Assembly: GCA_032622095.1 (NCBI GenBank)
Contig: CP136066.1
Location: 55,148,609 to 55,212,608, forward strand
Source of the DNA: Siphonodentalium dalli
Taxonomy: Eukaryota > Mollusca > Scaphopoda > Gadilida > Siphonodentaliidae
Length of the DNA: 64,000 nucleotides
Direction: 5' to 3'
Below, piece after piece: positions 32,983-44,872 of the stretch; position 1 is the first letter of the stretch, and each line of letters begins with the position of its first letter. A program made the position numbers and the translations under genes. The notes below the pieces were generated by a model. That model was not told the DNA's origin. It saw nothing but the letters and a program-made list of their open reading frames with translations, and did no database searches.

Positions 32983-33454
32983 ATGTATGAGGGTATCACC
33001 CCCTCCCCTGAATCCTGAATACCAGTTAATTTTGGGGGGTGAATCCTGAATACCAGTTAATTTGGGGGGGGGGGGGGGTGAATCCTGAATACAATCATGT
33101 TAAGAAATAATATGCGATAAATGACATACAAATTGATTGTTTTAATATCAGACAGATACAAGCAGAAGTTACATAGACACATTATGATGCCGGTCGCGTT
33201 ATGAGGACGTTATGATACGATTAATGATACTTTATGATGGCATGGTGGTCGAATATGCCCAAAAGCTATTCTACCCACTCATTCACACAGATAACTAGCA
33301 CAAAATATTACTTTGCGCCATCAAAACCTGCGTCCAAGATGTTTTGCTTGAACCCGAATACCAGTTAATTCGGGGGTATAAATCCCGCGTACGGCTTCGA
33401 AACACCCTGAATCCCGCGTACCGAAGGGGGGGGGGGGTGTGATACCCTCATGTA
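32983..33454. mobile_element. MITE with TGAGGGTATCAC termini and G-tracts
   Basis: The left end reads TGAGGGTATCACCCCC and the right end reads GGGGGTGTGATACCCTCA. Both are flanked by TGTA, a possible 4-bp TSD. G-runs of 15 (33064-33078) and 12 (33426-33437) lie inside, with repeats of GAATCCTGAATACCAGTTAA. No coding frame. Confidence 0.7.
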
Positions 33455-33585
33455 TGATGGGAGTAGCCCTCTTGTGTGATAATTTGGGCTGGCTGTGTAA
33501 AATTTAACTCCCAACCTTTCCCACCCTTTCAAGTATATTTTGTCTGCTTCTATTATGTTCTAGAAATTTGTCACTTTGTTTACAT

Positions 33586-33632
33586 GTCCGTTATTTCGTA
33601 AAAGTGATATTTAACGAAATAACGGGCATCTT
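33586..33632. repeat. Short hairpin
   Basis: TGTCCGTTATTTCGT ... ACGAAATAACGGGCA. No further context. Confidence 0.7.
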
Positions 33633-33860
33633 ATAGAGTTGTCTCTCATTTTGAAAAAAAAACATTGGGCAACGAGAGAGCCGATATCATACTATATATG
33701 CCTGCATGGGTTCAACGTGGGAGTTCGGACAGTAAACATACAACTTTAAGGTTGCACCATCCGATATACATCATTAGACTATCATTATATATATACATTT
33801 ATATACCAGAAAATTAATCATATCGAGACTATGTTTCATTCATTAATTTTTTGTTTGTTT

Positions 33861-33974
33861 GGGGGGCCCAAAATTCAAAACAACATGATATAACTGCCTC
33901 TTCTCTTTTATTTAAAGTCGACATCTGCCCATCAATACGAGGCAGTTATATCATGTTTTGAATTTTGCCTCCCC
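33861..33974. repeat. Hairpin element
   Basis: Arms GGGGGGCCCAAAATTCAAAA and complement ...TTTTGAATTTTGCCTCCCC, pairing through CATGATATAACTGCCTC. Followed by (ACAAAAAC)n-type sequence. Confidence 0.8.
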
Positions 33975-34239
33975 ACAAAAACAAAAACAAAAACAAAAAG
34001 CAAAACAAAACAAATAAACAACAATGTCATATATGATAAAAACCTCTATGGGTTTCGTGCCCATTAACGGCGAAAATCAAAGGGCGTTCCCAAGATATGC
34101 GTTGTGTGTATTGTTTTATGTATCATTTCATCGTTTTATGGGTAATCTCATCGTTTTATTGATAATCTCACCGTTTTATGGATAATCTCATAGTAATATT
34201 TTGGATGTTCGCGTGGGATTTTCGCGATAACGGCAATTT

Positions 34240-34510
34240 ATATGTCAACAATGATGATAACGATGATGGTGATGATGATGACGATGATGACGATGATGAT
34301 GATGACGACGATGATGATGATGATGCATGTGGTGGTGGTGGTGGCGGCGACTACGACAAACATGGCGACGAAGCTAGACGATGCTGATGATGATTGTGAT
34401 GAAGATGGTGGTGATGGTGATGATTATGTCGATGATTATTACGATGCTGATGATGTGATGAAGGTGGTGGTGGTGACGATGATTATGTCGATGATTATTA
34501 CGTGCGCTCG
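34240..34510 (+). repeat. GAT-rich microsatellite
   Basis: Imperfect GAT/GAC/GGT triplets. Frames through it are Asp- or Met-rich strings with no other features. Confidence 0.9.
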
Positions 34511-34879
34511 CGCAACAGTATGGCGATCAGTCAGATTCGTATGTTGGTGTCACCCTACCGATTTCACTCCATGACGTCACCCTTACGCAGTACATGCCGG
34601 CGACGTTACGGAGTAGATTATAGAGTTGACGCCCTTGGCACTGACTTCTGCCGTCGCCCATTAACTAAATTTGCCACAGTATATTCGCCATGTACCTTTC
34701 CGAAATCACAAAACACCACACTGTTATCCCCTAAATAAAATTATTGAAGATTGTAATTGTCTTTTTTTGCTAACATTAAATAAAATAAAATAAATTAAGT
34801 AAAATACAGTGAAATTATTTTTTAAATTATTTTTTATTACATTTTTGCGCACGTTGGCATCTCTCTGAGTGCATTCTAG

Positions 34880-35525
34880 TTACGATGCTGATGATGTGAT
34901 GAAGGTGCTGGTGATGACGATGATTATGTCGATGATTATTACGATGCTGATGATGTGATGAAGGTGGTGATGATGACGATGATTATGTCAATGATTATTA
35001 CGATGCTGATGATGTGATGAAGGTGCTGGTGATGACGATGATTATGTCGATGATTATTACGATGCTGATGATGTGATGAAGGTGGCAGTGATGGTGATGA
35101 CGATGATTATGACGATGCGGACGATGTGATGAAGATGGTAGTGATGGTGATGACGAAAATGATGATGATGATGATGATGATCTGATGATGATGATGTGAT
35201 GACGAAGGTGGTGGTGATGGTGATGATTATGACGATGATTATGACGATGCTGTTGTGATGGAGGTGGTAGTGATGGTGATGACGAAAAGTATGATGATGA
35301 TGATGATGATGATATGATGATGATGTGATGACGAAGGTGGTGATGATGGTGATAACGAAGATTATGGCGATGCTGATGATGACGGTGGTGGCGATGTGAC
35401 GATGGTGTGATGGAGATGATGGTGGTGGTGGTGGTGGTGGTGATAACGATGCTTATGACGATTCTGGTGATGTGATGATGATGGTGATGATGATGGCAAT
35501 ACTTATGACGATGCCGATGGTGGTT
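34880..35525 (+). repeat. Compound GAT minisatellite, ~60-bp higher-order unit
   Basis: GAT-type triplets organised into longer repeats of roughly 60 bp (GATGCTGATGATGTGATGAA ... GATGATTATGTCGATGATTA), clearest at 34880-35110. The 215-codon antisense frame rich in His is an artefact. Confidence 0.9.
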
Positions 35526-35603
35526 TTGTATAATCTTTATATAATCAGACAATAAAGCATATATACATCCGTTGCAATTCCTGAAATTTTGCGAAAACAC
35601 TGT

Positions 35604-35672
35604 GCCAATGCATTCTCTCATGTATGCTAGTCTCCAATAGGGCACCTCGCATATATAAAAAAATGTATTGGC
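35604..35672. repeat. Palindromic cassette, copy 5 (diverged)
   Basis: Same ends (GCCAATGCATTCTC / ATTGGC) with several changes in the loop and right arm. Confidence 0.8.
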
Positions 35673-35699
35673 CTAACAATATTTACATTGACCTTGTAA

Positions 35700-35768
35700 G
35701 CCAGTGCATTCTCTAATATATGCGAGAATCCCTATGGGAGACTCGCATATATAAGATAATGCACTGGC
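35700..35768. repeat. Palindromic cassette, copy 6 (variant)
   Basis: GCCAGTGCATTCTC arm instead of GCCAATGC, with the compensating change (GCACTGGC) in the other arm. Centre AATCCCTATGGGAGA. Confidence 0.8.
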
Positions 35769-36482
35769 AAATGATCTTAAATGCTGCACCAGCGCAGCTC
35801 CCGTCATGAAAAGGTTAAATATAAAGTGACATCTTTAAATACTGTATATATATACTCACTGATTAGTTTCCTGATGGTCTTCTTATTCCGATTCACAGGG
35901 TAACACACCCCCTATTACAACAAACTCAGCAATCTTCTCTCAACATCAAACAATAAATTATTCCGGCAACATTCTCAGTCAGAATATCATGTACATATAC
36001 GGTGGCAACATAAACACAACTACACTAAATCTTTAATAAGTGCATAACTAATGTACCATACAGACACGCACGTCTTAATGAGAGGACCATTTCCGGGTTC
36101 CATCACCCATAGCATGCACAGGGGATTAAATTAACACCAGGTTACCTATATATAGTATACAATCAAATCTTCGCCATTTCCTTATTTCTCCACCTGTTAT
36201 ATATAATCTAGCAGTGACGTGACACACCCTGGATGTTAAGCTGGACAGCATATAGGACACTGATAGCCCCATTTTATAATATATGTTTATTTCTCGTCTA
36301 TGGGCGCACTTTAACCAGTTAATTAGAGTAATGCCTTATTAAATGAGCAAACAATTGACACCAGATGAAACTGGAATGTTATTGGAAATTTGTAAGCCAA
36401 AATTGTGAAAAATTTGCATTGGATATTGCCCCCCCCCCATACTGCATATACATTGCCGCTTCGTTCCAAGGACGCTGGCGCA

Positions 36483-36538
36483 CCAGTGCAATCTCCTATA
36501 TATACGCGGCACTCGCATATATAAGAAAATGCACTGGC
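36483..36538. repeat. Palindromic cassette, copy 7 (shortened)
   Basis: CCAGTGCAATCTCC ... TCGCATATATAAGAAAATGCACTGGC. The loop is deleted to a few bases. Confidence 0.75.
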
Positions 36539-36562
36539 TTACAAGGTCAAGATAAATGTTAG

Positions 36563-36631
36563 GCCAATGCATTCTCTTATATATTCAAGGCTTCCTGTGG
36601 GAGACTCGCATATATAAGAGAATGTTTTGGC
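36563..36631. repeat. Palindromic cassette, copy 8 (diverged)
   Basis: GCCAATGCATTCTC arm, with the other arm ending GAGAATGTTTTGGC. Followed by CACAGGG. Confidence 0.8.
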
Positions 36632-36646
36632 ACAGGGTTTTCGCAA

Positions 36647-37013
36647 AGCTCAGTGCTCTTGGATATTATCTCTTTGCCAAGCCATCGCTATATATCTGAA
36701 GGGGGCCAAAAAGTGCCGAAGGGTATATATATATACACATAGGTTTTGAAAATGTGGTAAACGGTAAGCCTATGCATGTGGCTTGCGATGCGCTGAAAAG
36801 TACACACATTTGAAATGTCGCTCGATATGACGTTATTTAGCGAGAATTGGCGACAAGAAATTATCGGATTAAAAAAAACATAAACTCTGTGCGCTCTCCT
36901 ATGTCTTATCCCATATATACATTGCCGCTTCGTTGCAAGGACACTTGCAAGTTGGAGCAATGCAAGTTGAAAACGAGAAGTTTTACTGAGGCTGATCCTG
37001 TATATTTATAATT
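36647..37013. other. No recognisable feature
   Basis: CATATATACATTGCCGCTTCGTT here repeats a string seen at about 36446, suggesting another dispersed repeat. No gene. Confidence 0.4.
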
Positions 37014-37017
37014 TTAA

Positions 37018-38015
37018 AGGGTTACTGTACGCCATTTTCAATAAATTCCCGGTGATAACAACGATCAAATATCGATAATAATATACGAAACTAAGTAATT
37101 TGAGTCGAAGATGGATGTATTCTGTTAACGTTCAGGTTAATAGGTTATCTTAAAATCAAAGTTAAAGGTACTCAATCCGACCAGAGGGTCCCCATCTCAA
37201 CAGATTCCAACAACAACAATCCGATCAGAGGGTCCTATATTACTATTTCTTTGGCTTTGGTGGTAAAAAATTCTTATGTTCTCGAGATGAGTACTAATAA
37301 TTGCCGTCAATTTCGTTTCCTGCTCGAGATTTGTACACCAAAACTCTATTCAAACAGACAAGGATGGATAACTCTAAAATCAAGTGGTAATAATAACTTA
37401 ATTTTGACTGAGATCTGGGCCAGAAAGTATTCCCGATAATGAAAAATAATAGATTTCTAAAATCGATATCTAACAAATCTGAGATTTGATGGGTGACTTT
37501 CTCGACTCGAATCAAATATTTTTGACCCCCGAAGCCATTGAAATAGTAATTGAGATGAGTTTTATCGGATTGAGTACCTTTAATAATTTGATATAAATTT
37601 AATTTATGGCTGGAGTCATAAATTAAATTACGAATTTCCGTGTACAAGACGTAATCAAAATAATTCACGGATAGTGGAATGGGCAAAGCGTGGCACACAT
37701 GATCGTGTAATAAATTAAGTTGATACTGGGCGTAAACTCAAGCCACTCACTGACTAGTGACTATACAATGACTTAATGAGTATATGGAACTAGTATATGC
37801 ATATAATATAACATTTATTTGATACATTTGCTTGAAAACAGTGTCCAAAAATTACTCGACATAACAACGACAATTGTATTTTCTCATTCCGGCTAATCTG
37901 CCATCCATAACATTACTTCTACTCAACAGACTTTCAAATAAAGGAAATCTGGTTACCTTATTCTACAACTCAGAGAATAAAGAAACCAACAACAACATTT
38001 GGTTACAGTATCCCT
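37018..38015. mobile_element. TTAA-type MITE family E, copy 2, carrying a nested MITE
   Basis: Termini AGGGTTACTGTACGCCA and TGGTTACAGTATCCCT-like right end, flanked by TTAA (37014-37017 and 38016-38019). Its 998 bp equal the 588-bp copy 1 plus a 414-bp insert and a 4-bp duplication, within 8 bp. Confidence 0.85.
37166..37579. mobile_element. TTAA-type MITE family D, copy 2 (nested)
   Basis: Termini AGGTACTCAATCCGA and TCGGATTGAGTACCT with TTAA at 37162-37165 and 37580-37583. It sits inside family E copy 2 at the position where copy 1 has a single TTAA (26690-26693), which is direct evidence of TTAA target duplication. Confidence 0.9.
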
Positions 38016-38189
38016 TTAAAACAACTGAATTCGCAGCATTCTTTAATTATAAAAGCTTGTTTTATGATATTCGAATATACCGGTTATCGACACTGACATG
38101 CTACGGTACTGGAGATATGGCACCAATCATTTTTAGCTGGACTTTACTTTGTAAAGTTTGAGCTATTGCCATGGCTTGGTATCCGTCGT

Positions 38190-38262
38190 CCGTGTGTGGG
38201 GGTGTGTTTGTGTTTGTGTGTGAGGGTGTGTGGGAGGGTGTGTGTGTGCGTGTGTGCGTGAT
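38190..38262 (+). repeat. (GT)n-rich microsatellite
   Basis: GTGTGGGGGTGTGTTTGTG-type sequence over about 70 bp. Confidence 0.85.
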
Positions 38263-38264
38263 TC

Positions 38265-38650
38265 GTCAACAATTTCCTTTAGCACGGGCTACAGGTCGTA
38301 CCTTTGGTCGGATCATTATGAAAGTTGTCATGGGCGGTGACATTGACATGTAGATGGGAACGAGTCATATTGGGGTCATTCGGCAAAAAAACATGGCCGC
38401 CAGCAGCCATCTTGGATTTTACTCTTTGCATGACTAAACTAAATCCTTTGGCACAGGCTACAGGTCGTACCTTTGGTCGGATCATTATGAAATCTGTCAT
38501 GGCTGTTGACATTGACATGTAGATGGGAACGAGTTATTTTGGGGTCATTCGGCAAAAAAACATGGCCGCCAGTGGCCATCTTGGATTTCAAAATTCAATC
38601 CATTAGCACGGGCAACAGGCCGGAGTGTTCGTCTGATCATCATGAAATTT
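38265..38650 (+). repeat. ~165-bp dispersed tandem repeat, array 1 (about 2 copies)
   Basis: Unit order: GGCTACAGGTCGTACCTTTG, then GACATTGACATGTAGATGGG, GGGGTCATTCGG, CATGGCCGCCAG and CATCTTGGATTTTACTCTTT. Copies are spaced 170 bp apart. It is the reverse orientation of the array at 46.5 kb. Confidence 0.85.
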
Positions 38651-41158
38651 GTCGTGGAAGTTAATCACAACCCAAAAGGGTTGTTTTACGGTATTACGTA
38701 TGTGACGTCAGTAATTTCTATACCCTATCAACATGAAAAAATTGTTTTTACATCCGGGCGATTCAGACCTATGGGCCCTATGGTGGCCGCCATGTTGGAA
38801 TAGAATTGTCAAATTAATAAAACGAATTTATTTTTCTTCTTCGATCAGCCTCCCTATAGCAACACTATTAAATTTGAAAAACAAAATCAACCTTATTCAA
38901 AATTAAATGCATAATGTGGATTTAGCTGACGCGGGCGCATAGCATTCGGCAAACATCGCCAGATTCCGTACCGTTACAGTTAGAATATTACGTCCCCTGG
39001 CAGGCCATAGCAACGTTGGAAATGATGACGTAATTCCGTTACAAAATGGTGGCGCTCTCGTGTACGTCAGTCTTCTCCAAATTGGAAATGGAATTGCTTG
39101 TTATTGTTATCGCTCGTATTTTAAATGTACAACGGTATCACAGCACGTAAGCGTTGAGAACAAACGAGAAAGCACAAGCGAAGATAGCACTACGAGCCAA
39201 TTACTGGAATGACTTTAGAGTCAAAGCAGTCAAAAGAAGAAGAAGAATAACAACAACATGTCAACAACTTCTGAACTTGTTATTAATGTTAAGTTGTTTT
39301 GAAGTTGAAGTGAACTGTGTTCAAAGTGAAAATCAGTCAGTCGGAAAGAAACTCAATGACGAATCTGTGACTGAAAAAAATATGAAAATGAAGGTCACTG
39401 GAATGGAATGTGGACTGGTCTGTGCAGACTGCTCACCACGGCGATTTGACTTGTTCTGTTATTGTTCAATTTTAAGTCTGTTTTCACCTGGACTGGTTTA
39501 GTGGTTAGAACTTAGACTTAGAGTTTCAACTGCAAGCGGCAAATCGTTCAATCTACTAACTACTTCTCTAAATAGTAAATTTAATTGTTAATATCTAACA
39601 CTGTCATGTCAAACCTCAACTTGGGTCAAGGAAATCAGAAAATGGACATTTTAGAGCTGACTGATTTACTATACACAGTATAGTTCAGTCATGAACCGTT
39701 GAACGTAGCGCGTAGCTGGAACTTGTGGACGCAGTAATCGGTGAAAGCGTTCATGTGGCTTACTAATCTAATAATATTAGGATTGTATTAGTCAATTTAG
39801 TGATTACAGATTACTAAATTTAGTTATCAACGACTTCAGCCACTCACTGTGAATGTGACTCAGGTCAAAATACAATTCTAGCCATCTACAGTCGACAGAC
39901 TCGACACACAGATGTAACAAACATGTGAAGCCCAGTGAATTGGTGACTAACAAAGTGAGTCATTTATCTTCTTGTTGAGTGAAGGAAAAGAAGAACATCT
40001 CCCAATCCCACTTGGTCTCGGCACACTGCATAGTTCATGCAGTGACGGGTGAGAGGATATGCTTCCGGGCCAACTTTCCATCTGTGTGTATGAATTCTGT
40101 TTCCTGTGATGGACACATCAAGTTAAATTTAATAATTATATTGCACGGTGATTAGTTTTAGCATTCTCACATATTAAATAATTCATGATTTTAACACTGT
40201 GTTCTCGATTTAAACCTTAAGCATAAAGCGGGAGCTTGATCAGCATGGCTAACATATATATATTAACTAGTGGCTAACTGGCTATTTGTGGAAAAATTAT
40301 TAAATATAGCCCTGCGTATTTGCTATTGTCGACTTGACACATTGGGATTGGAATAATATGTATGCTAAACATAATAATTCCAGGCCAACTTAGTTGAACT
40401 GTCACGACCTTCTAGTTATACATGTACATGACTAATGTAGTAATGAGGCAATCATATAAATGTTTAATCTAGTAGCATTTTCTCAGACCATGCCATGAAC
40501 ATCTATGTATCTATGCCATTCCTCCCGGGCAATTATTAAAATGTTCATATACTATCAGATGCCTATTAACCAATAGTGTCAGCATGTGTCGCATGATTAG
40601 TAATTTTAGATTAAATTCTCAACGATCATTAAGATTTTTGGCAAAGAGACATATATAGAATTAAATTGAAATAGAATTAAATAGAATTAAATTTCCATCA
40701 ATATTGTTAATTTCAGTCTAGGTCTCCGCTATCACTATTGTTGACCATCACAATGATTAGACATCTGAGAGTACGATAAAAGCTCACAAAAGTCACGAAC
40801 AAGCATGCAATCTCGAGCTGGGACCACCCTTAATACTTGTTTCTTATCATCTACTTCACAGAAGGGGTTACCCCTATTAAAGTAGTAACCATATAGGAAA
40901 TACACCAAACATATCACTATTGCACAATGACATCAGTTTGTTTGATCTAAAATATTTATCCACTCCAGCCCCAAAACAATAGTCATTTGGCAAATTACCT
41001 CATTCATTTTTGAAGTGCCTATCATCTACTGAAGTTGGATCCTACCACAGGCCATAAATTATGTCTCATTGAGTCATTGTGCCCCATCCACGTAACCCGT
41101 TTTCATAAAAATGTATTCAGTATTATATGTAAATTTATCCAATAAAGATATTTTTCCC
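38651..41158. other. No recognisable gene
   Basis: 2.5 kb without a supported feature. A 115-codon frame at 39154-39501 has no known domain and is left uncalled. A half-copy of the 1838-1995 inverted repeat is at about 38946. At 40780-40850 a GGGACCACCC context resembles the LINE linker near 15160. Confidence 0.4.
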
Positions 41159-41162
41159 TTAA

Positions 41163-41599
41163 AGGTCCTCAATCCGAATCAATAGTCCCCATATCATCAG
41201 ATTCCAACAACAAGAAGATTTTTTGAAATGCCGCTTCAGTTGACAGAATCGATTAATTGCTAAAAAAAACTGCAGTCAATTATAGCATAAAATTGACAAA
41301 AACTTGCAATTTATCAACTTTTTGCTCAACGAATATTGCTGATTTGTCAAACATCTGACACACACACAAAAAAACAGTTGATTTTAGAATTATCCATCTT
41401 CATCTGCAATTTGGTCAGAAAAAGTATTCTCGTCTGCTGTTTGCTGGTCCACTAAAACATTTAAATGATAGATTTTAAAAATCGGTATCTGATCACTATG
41501 AGCTTTGATGTTGTGGGTTCCTCGACTTGAATCAAATATTTTTCACCTCCGAAGTCAAGGAAATAATAATCTGCGAGGGTTAATTTGGATTGAGTACCT
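41163..41599. mobile_element. TTAA-type MITE family D, copy 3
   Basis: Termini AGGTCCTCAATCCGA and ...GGATTGAGTACCT, flanked by TTAA (41159-41162 and 41600-41603). Internal CTTGAATCAAATATTTTTCA matches the other copies. Confidence 0.8.
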
Positions 41600-41603
41600 T
41601 TAA

Positions 41604-42235
41604 AATTGCAAAAATTAAATTAAAATAATTTTGCCTTGAAAATTGGTCGCTTGGCCAGATTCAACCTTCACCTGATGATTGCATTTTGAAGAAATATAGT
41701 AAAATGTGCTATATGGCTAATATCGCTTGACTGGCGCCATGGATATTGGTCTGGAAATTAGAGAAATGTTAGAGGCAATATCTCACTCTGACCCATGTCT
41801 AATTGTGGCCCACATTCCTCTATATCTGGTGCTGCAACATATTCTCGTGCAAATAGGTTTATTTGTACCTGAATATTCACATATGTTCATATTTTTTTTA
41901 TTCATTTAAATTTGTTTAAATCAAAATTTAGAAAAACTAACGCCATTATACATTCTGCCAGGGCACCCTGGGTCACCACACCAAATTTCGTTGAAATCTG
42001 GGCACCAAAATTAACAAAGACATGTTGGTCTCAACTTTACTCCAGTCTTATATATGTATATATAAACAGTCCCATGAAACATGTATACATTTATTGATGG
42101 ACGTGTCATGGGCTCTTCATACAGGATCGCGTTCATTATTTCGAAGGTTCCATATTCGCTATTCCAAATGTTCTTATTCAGACATCGAAGGTTCGCTATT
42201 CTGAAGGTTTGCTATTCTGGGCGTATTTAACCAGA
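41604..42235. other. Direct-repeat flank, no gene
   Basis: CCATGAAACAT...GATGGACGTG at about 42066-42107 recurs at about 42770-42812 in the same orientation. Short GAAGGTTCGCTATTCTGAAG units near 42160-42225 have inverted counterparts at about 42597-42680. This suggests an older element spanning 42.1-42.7 kb. Confidence 0.4.
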
Positions 42236-42496
42236 AAAGATGGACAACTCTAATACCAAGTAGTTATTATTACCACGATTTTACAGTTATCCATCTTTAT
42301 CTGGAAGACCGCCCATTTGACCTCGTCCTTCTGGCACGATCAGGCCCAGAAACAATAAAAATATCAAACTGCAAAGATCGATATCTAATTACTCTGAGCT
42401 TTGATGGGTGGGTTCCTCGACACTAATCAAATATTTTTTTCCCCACCGAAACCAAGGAAGGAGTAATTTAGCAGCGTCTTATCGGATTGAGTACCT
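42236..42496 (+). mobile_element. TTAA-type MITE family D, copy 4 (5'-truncated)
   Basis: Only the right part is present, ending TCGGATTGAGTACCT followed by TTAA (42497-42500). Confidence 0.7.
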
Positions 42497-42839
42497 TTAA
42501 CTTTTAAGTTATTTCCTTCATAAAAAGAGTCTTATGATAAAGAAACCTCTCAAAACTTTAGAATATAGAATGAAACTTCAAAATAAAAGTTATAAAAACC
42601 TTCTGAATATCGAGGAATATAGAGAACCTTGGGAATGGCGAAACTTCGGTATAATGAACCTTGGGATTAGCGAACCTTTGGACACAGAGTGACATGTCGC
42701 CGTCCTATACGGTCCATACGTACTGGCGTTATCGTATATATCCCAAGTTGGCCAGAAATACAGGCACTCCTATGAAACATACATTTTTCATTTTATAGAT
42801 GGACGTACGTGTTTTTGGGTTGTCCATACGTACTGACGT

Positions 42840-43420
42840 AATCATATTATTCACATGTATATGGAAACGAATCATTTTGGGGTCATTCGGCCATAAAACA
42901 TGGCCGCCGGTAGCTATCTTGGATTTTACTCTTTGTATGATTAAATCGTTTGACACAGGCTACAGGTCGTATCTTTGGTCGGATCATCGTGAAATTTGTC
43001 ACGGATGTTAACATTGACATGTAAATGGGAATGAGTCATTTTGGGCTCATTCGGCAAAAAAAAAAAAATGGCTGCCAGCGGCCATCTTGGATTTCAAAAT
43101 TCAATCCATTAGCATGGGCTACAGGCCGTACTGTTTGTCTGATCATCATGAAATTTGTCATTTATGTTAATATTGACATACAGATGGGTACGAGTTATTT
43201 TGGGGTCATTCGGCCATAAAACATGGCAGCCAGCAGCCATCTTTGATTTTACTCTTTGCATGACCAAATCCTTTGGCACGGGCTACAGTCCACTTCCCTC
43301 ATCCGATCATCACCAAACTTCATATTAATCTTGATATTGATCTGTTAGATGGAACACAATCAAGTGTTTATGAATTTCATTGGAAAACATAGCCATCAGC
43401 AACCATCTTGGATTTCACTA
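42840..43420 (+). repeat. ~165-bp dispersed tandem repeat, array 2 (about 4 copies)
   Basis: Same unit as at 38265. The ATGGC.GCC anchors fall at about 42898, 43069, 43222 and 43387. An A-rich slip lies at about 43057. Confidence 0.85.
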
Positions 43421-43670
43421 TATATATCTCTTCATGTTGATAATCTAGTATTACTTAGACCTTTCAACTTTCCGCATTCATAATTGCTTCATTGCCTGTA
43501 ACACATGAAATTATTCCCTTTCCAAGTTGAGCTACAGTGTATTTGACACTTTTATTTTTTAGTTCATTCTTAATTTCATTGGAACGTAAATAATTATTCT
43601 AGCAGAAATTGCGCCACAGACGTAAACACCTAAACGATGTCATTTATAACGAGTTTTCAACACCTTCAGA

Positions 43671-43749
43671 ATATTTTAATAGCGAACACTTAAAATATAC
43701 TATACATGTTTGGAAAATATACTTAATTTTAAGTGTTCGCTATTAAAAG
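43671..43749. repeat. Hairpin
   Basis: TTTTAATAGCGAACACTTAA arm and complement ...TTAAGTGTTCGCTATTAAAA around a short loop. Confidence 0.8.
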
Positions 43750-44016
43750 GTTTTTAAAACTCAGGTGAGCTGATCCCTCAGCCTCAATATGTATACAGAA
43801 CGACACGAGTATATTAACGGCCGAGTTTGTCGAGATACGGCACGAGTGATAGTGTGGAAGGATAGAATGAGGGCGCAGATTTCCCGTGGTAACATATAAC
43901 ATCGTAAGGATCGGGTGGTATGTACGACCATCGTAAAGTCCACACCATGTGGGTAAAATGTCGCCGGTGGCAGAGGTCTTATCAAACACATTAAGGAGAA
44001 TTGGACGGCGACGACA

Positions 44017-44255
44017 ATATGCCCTATCGCTAACTCGCGGCAATTTTGGATCCAACAGGTCCGGTTCCGTGGTTTTACTTAACTTTCCATATATGGAAGT
44101 CATGAATAATTAAAAAGCTCCATATATGGAAATGCTACTCCAAAACTTTGACCTGTAGCACTGAAACCAGTGAACCGGTGATGGATGAATCTATTAAACC
44201 ACGGAACCGCGGATCTGGTGGATCCAAAATGCCGCGAGTTAGCGATAGGGCATAT
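44017..44255. repeat. Inverted repeat, ~60-bp arms
   Basis: ATATGCCCTATCGCTAACTC ... and complement ending GAGTTAGCGATAGGGCATAT, continuing through GGATCCA and GGTTCCGTGGTTT/AAACCACGGAACC. An inner CCATATATGG pair lies around 44088-44128. Confidence 0.8.
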
Positions 44256-44275
44256 GGCTATCGATGCTGCTGCTG

Positions 44276-44337
44276 TTGCTGCTGATGACGACGATGATGA
44301 TGATGATGGTGATGGTGACGATGATGATGATGATGCA
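44276..44337 (+). repeat. GCT/GAT microsatellite
   Basis: GCTGCTGCTGTTGCTGCTGA followed by GAT/GAC triplets. Confidence 0.85.
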
Positions 44338-44872
44338 GACATTTTATACCTACTTGCAAATGGTATTGAGGTATTCCGTGACTCTGGGTGGCAGAATGTC
44401 CTATATGCTCGATTGTGATTATTAATCTGTTGATGATAAAGTCTGAATGTAGTTTAATATTTCCTCTTCCAGATATATACAGCTCACGCGTCACGTTTTC
44501 TTAGAAGGTATCCGTGCAGGTATTAAATGTTCCATTTCCGAATAAAGGTAGAATATCACATTCTTCTTTTGGACAACCAAAAGGTCTGCCCGCATCTACT
44601 GACATTGCAAGAAAGATAACTCTACGCACTTTTGCATGCTATTGTTATAAACATGTATAACTACACTGACTAGACCCGACAATTTCACTAAATAATCACA
44701 CGCTCGATCGAATTATCAGTGACCACTGGCCATTTGGCATACATTTCTATTTGCACAAATTTAATAGCCGAAACTAGAGCGAAACTTATTTCACAATAAA
44801 ATAGAGAGGCGCTGAGTTCAAATAAGCTATTATGTACACAAACTGCGCTCATTGTGAAGTATGCTGTGATAC

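Larger units (their letters stand above)
35590..36646. mobile_element. ~1.06-kb foldback element with four cassettes
   Basis: The left end reads TTTTGCGAAAACACTGTGCC and the right end complements it (GGCACAGGGTTTTCGCAAA). Each ~180-bp arm carries two palindromic cassettes separated by TTAC..TGACCTTGTAAG or its complement. The ~700-bp centre has no recognisable gene. C10 run at 36429-36438. Confidence 0.7.

Noticed and set aside
34178-34574. Asp-rich and Met/Val-rich frames
   Set aside because: Microsatellite translation in two phases, no other protein features.
34998-35645. 215-codon His/Ser-rich antisense frame
   Set aside because: It is a translation of a GAT-type minisatellite; the composition is fully explained by the triplet repeat.
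39154-39501. 115-codon frame with a possible splice donor (AAAGTGAGT near 39952-39960) downstream, as a candidate first exon
   Set aside because: No recognisable domain, no acceptor or second exon, and donor-like strings are common by chance.
42060-42820. Possible LTR-like direct repeats around 42066 and 42770
   Set aside because: Similarity is short and imperfect, with no TG..CA ends, primer site or coding sequence between them; noted only as a flank of a decayed element.
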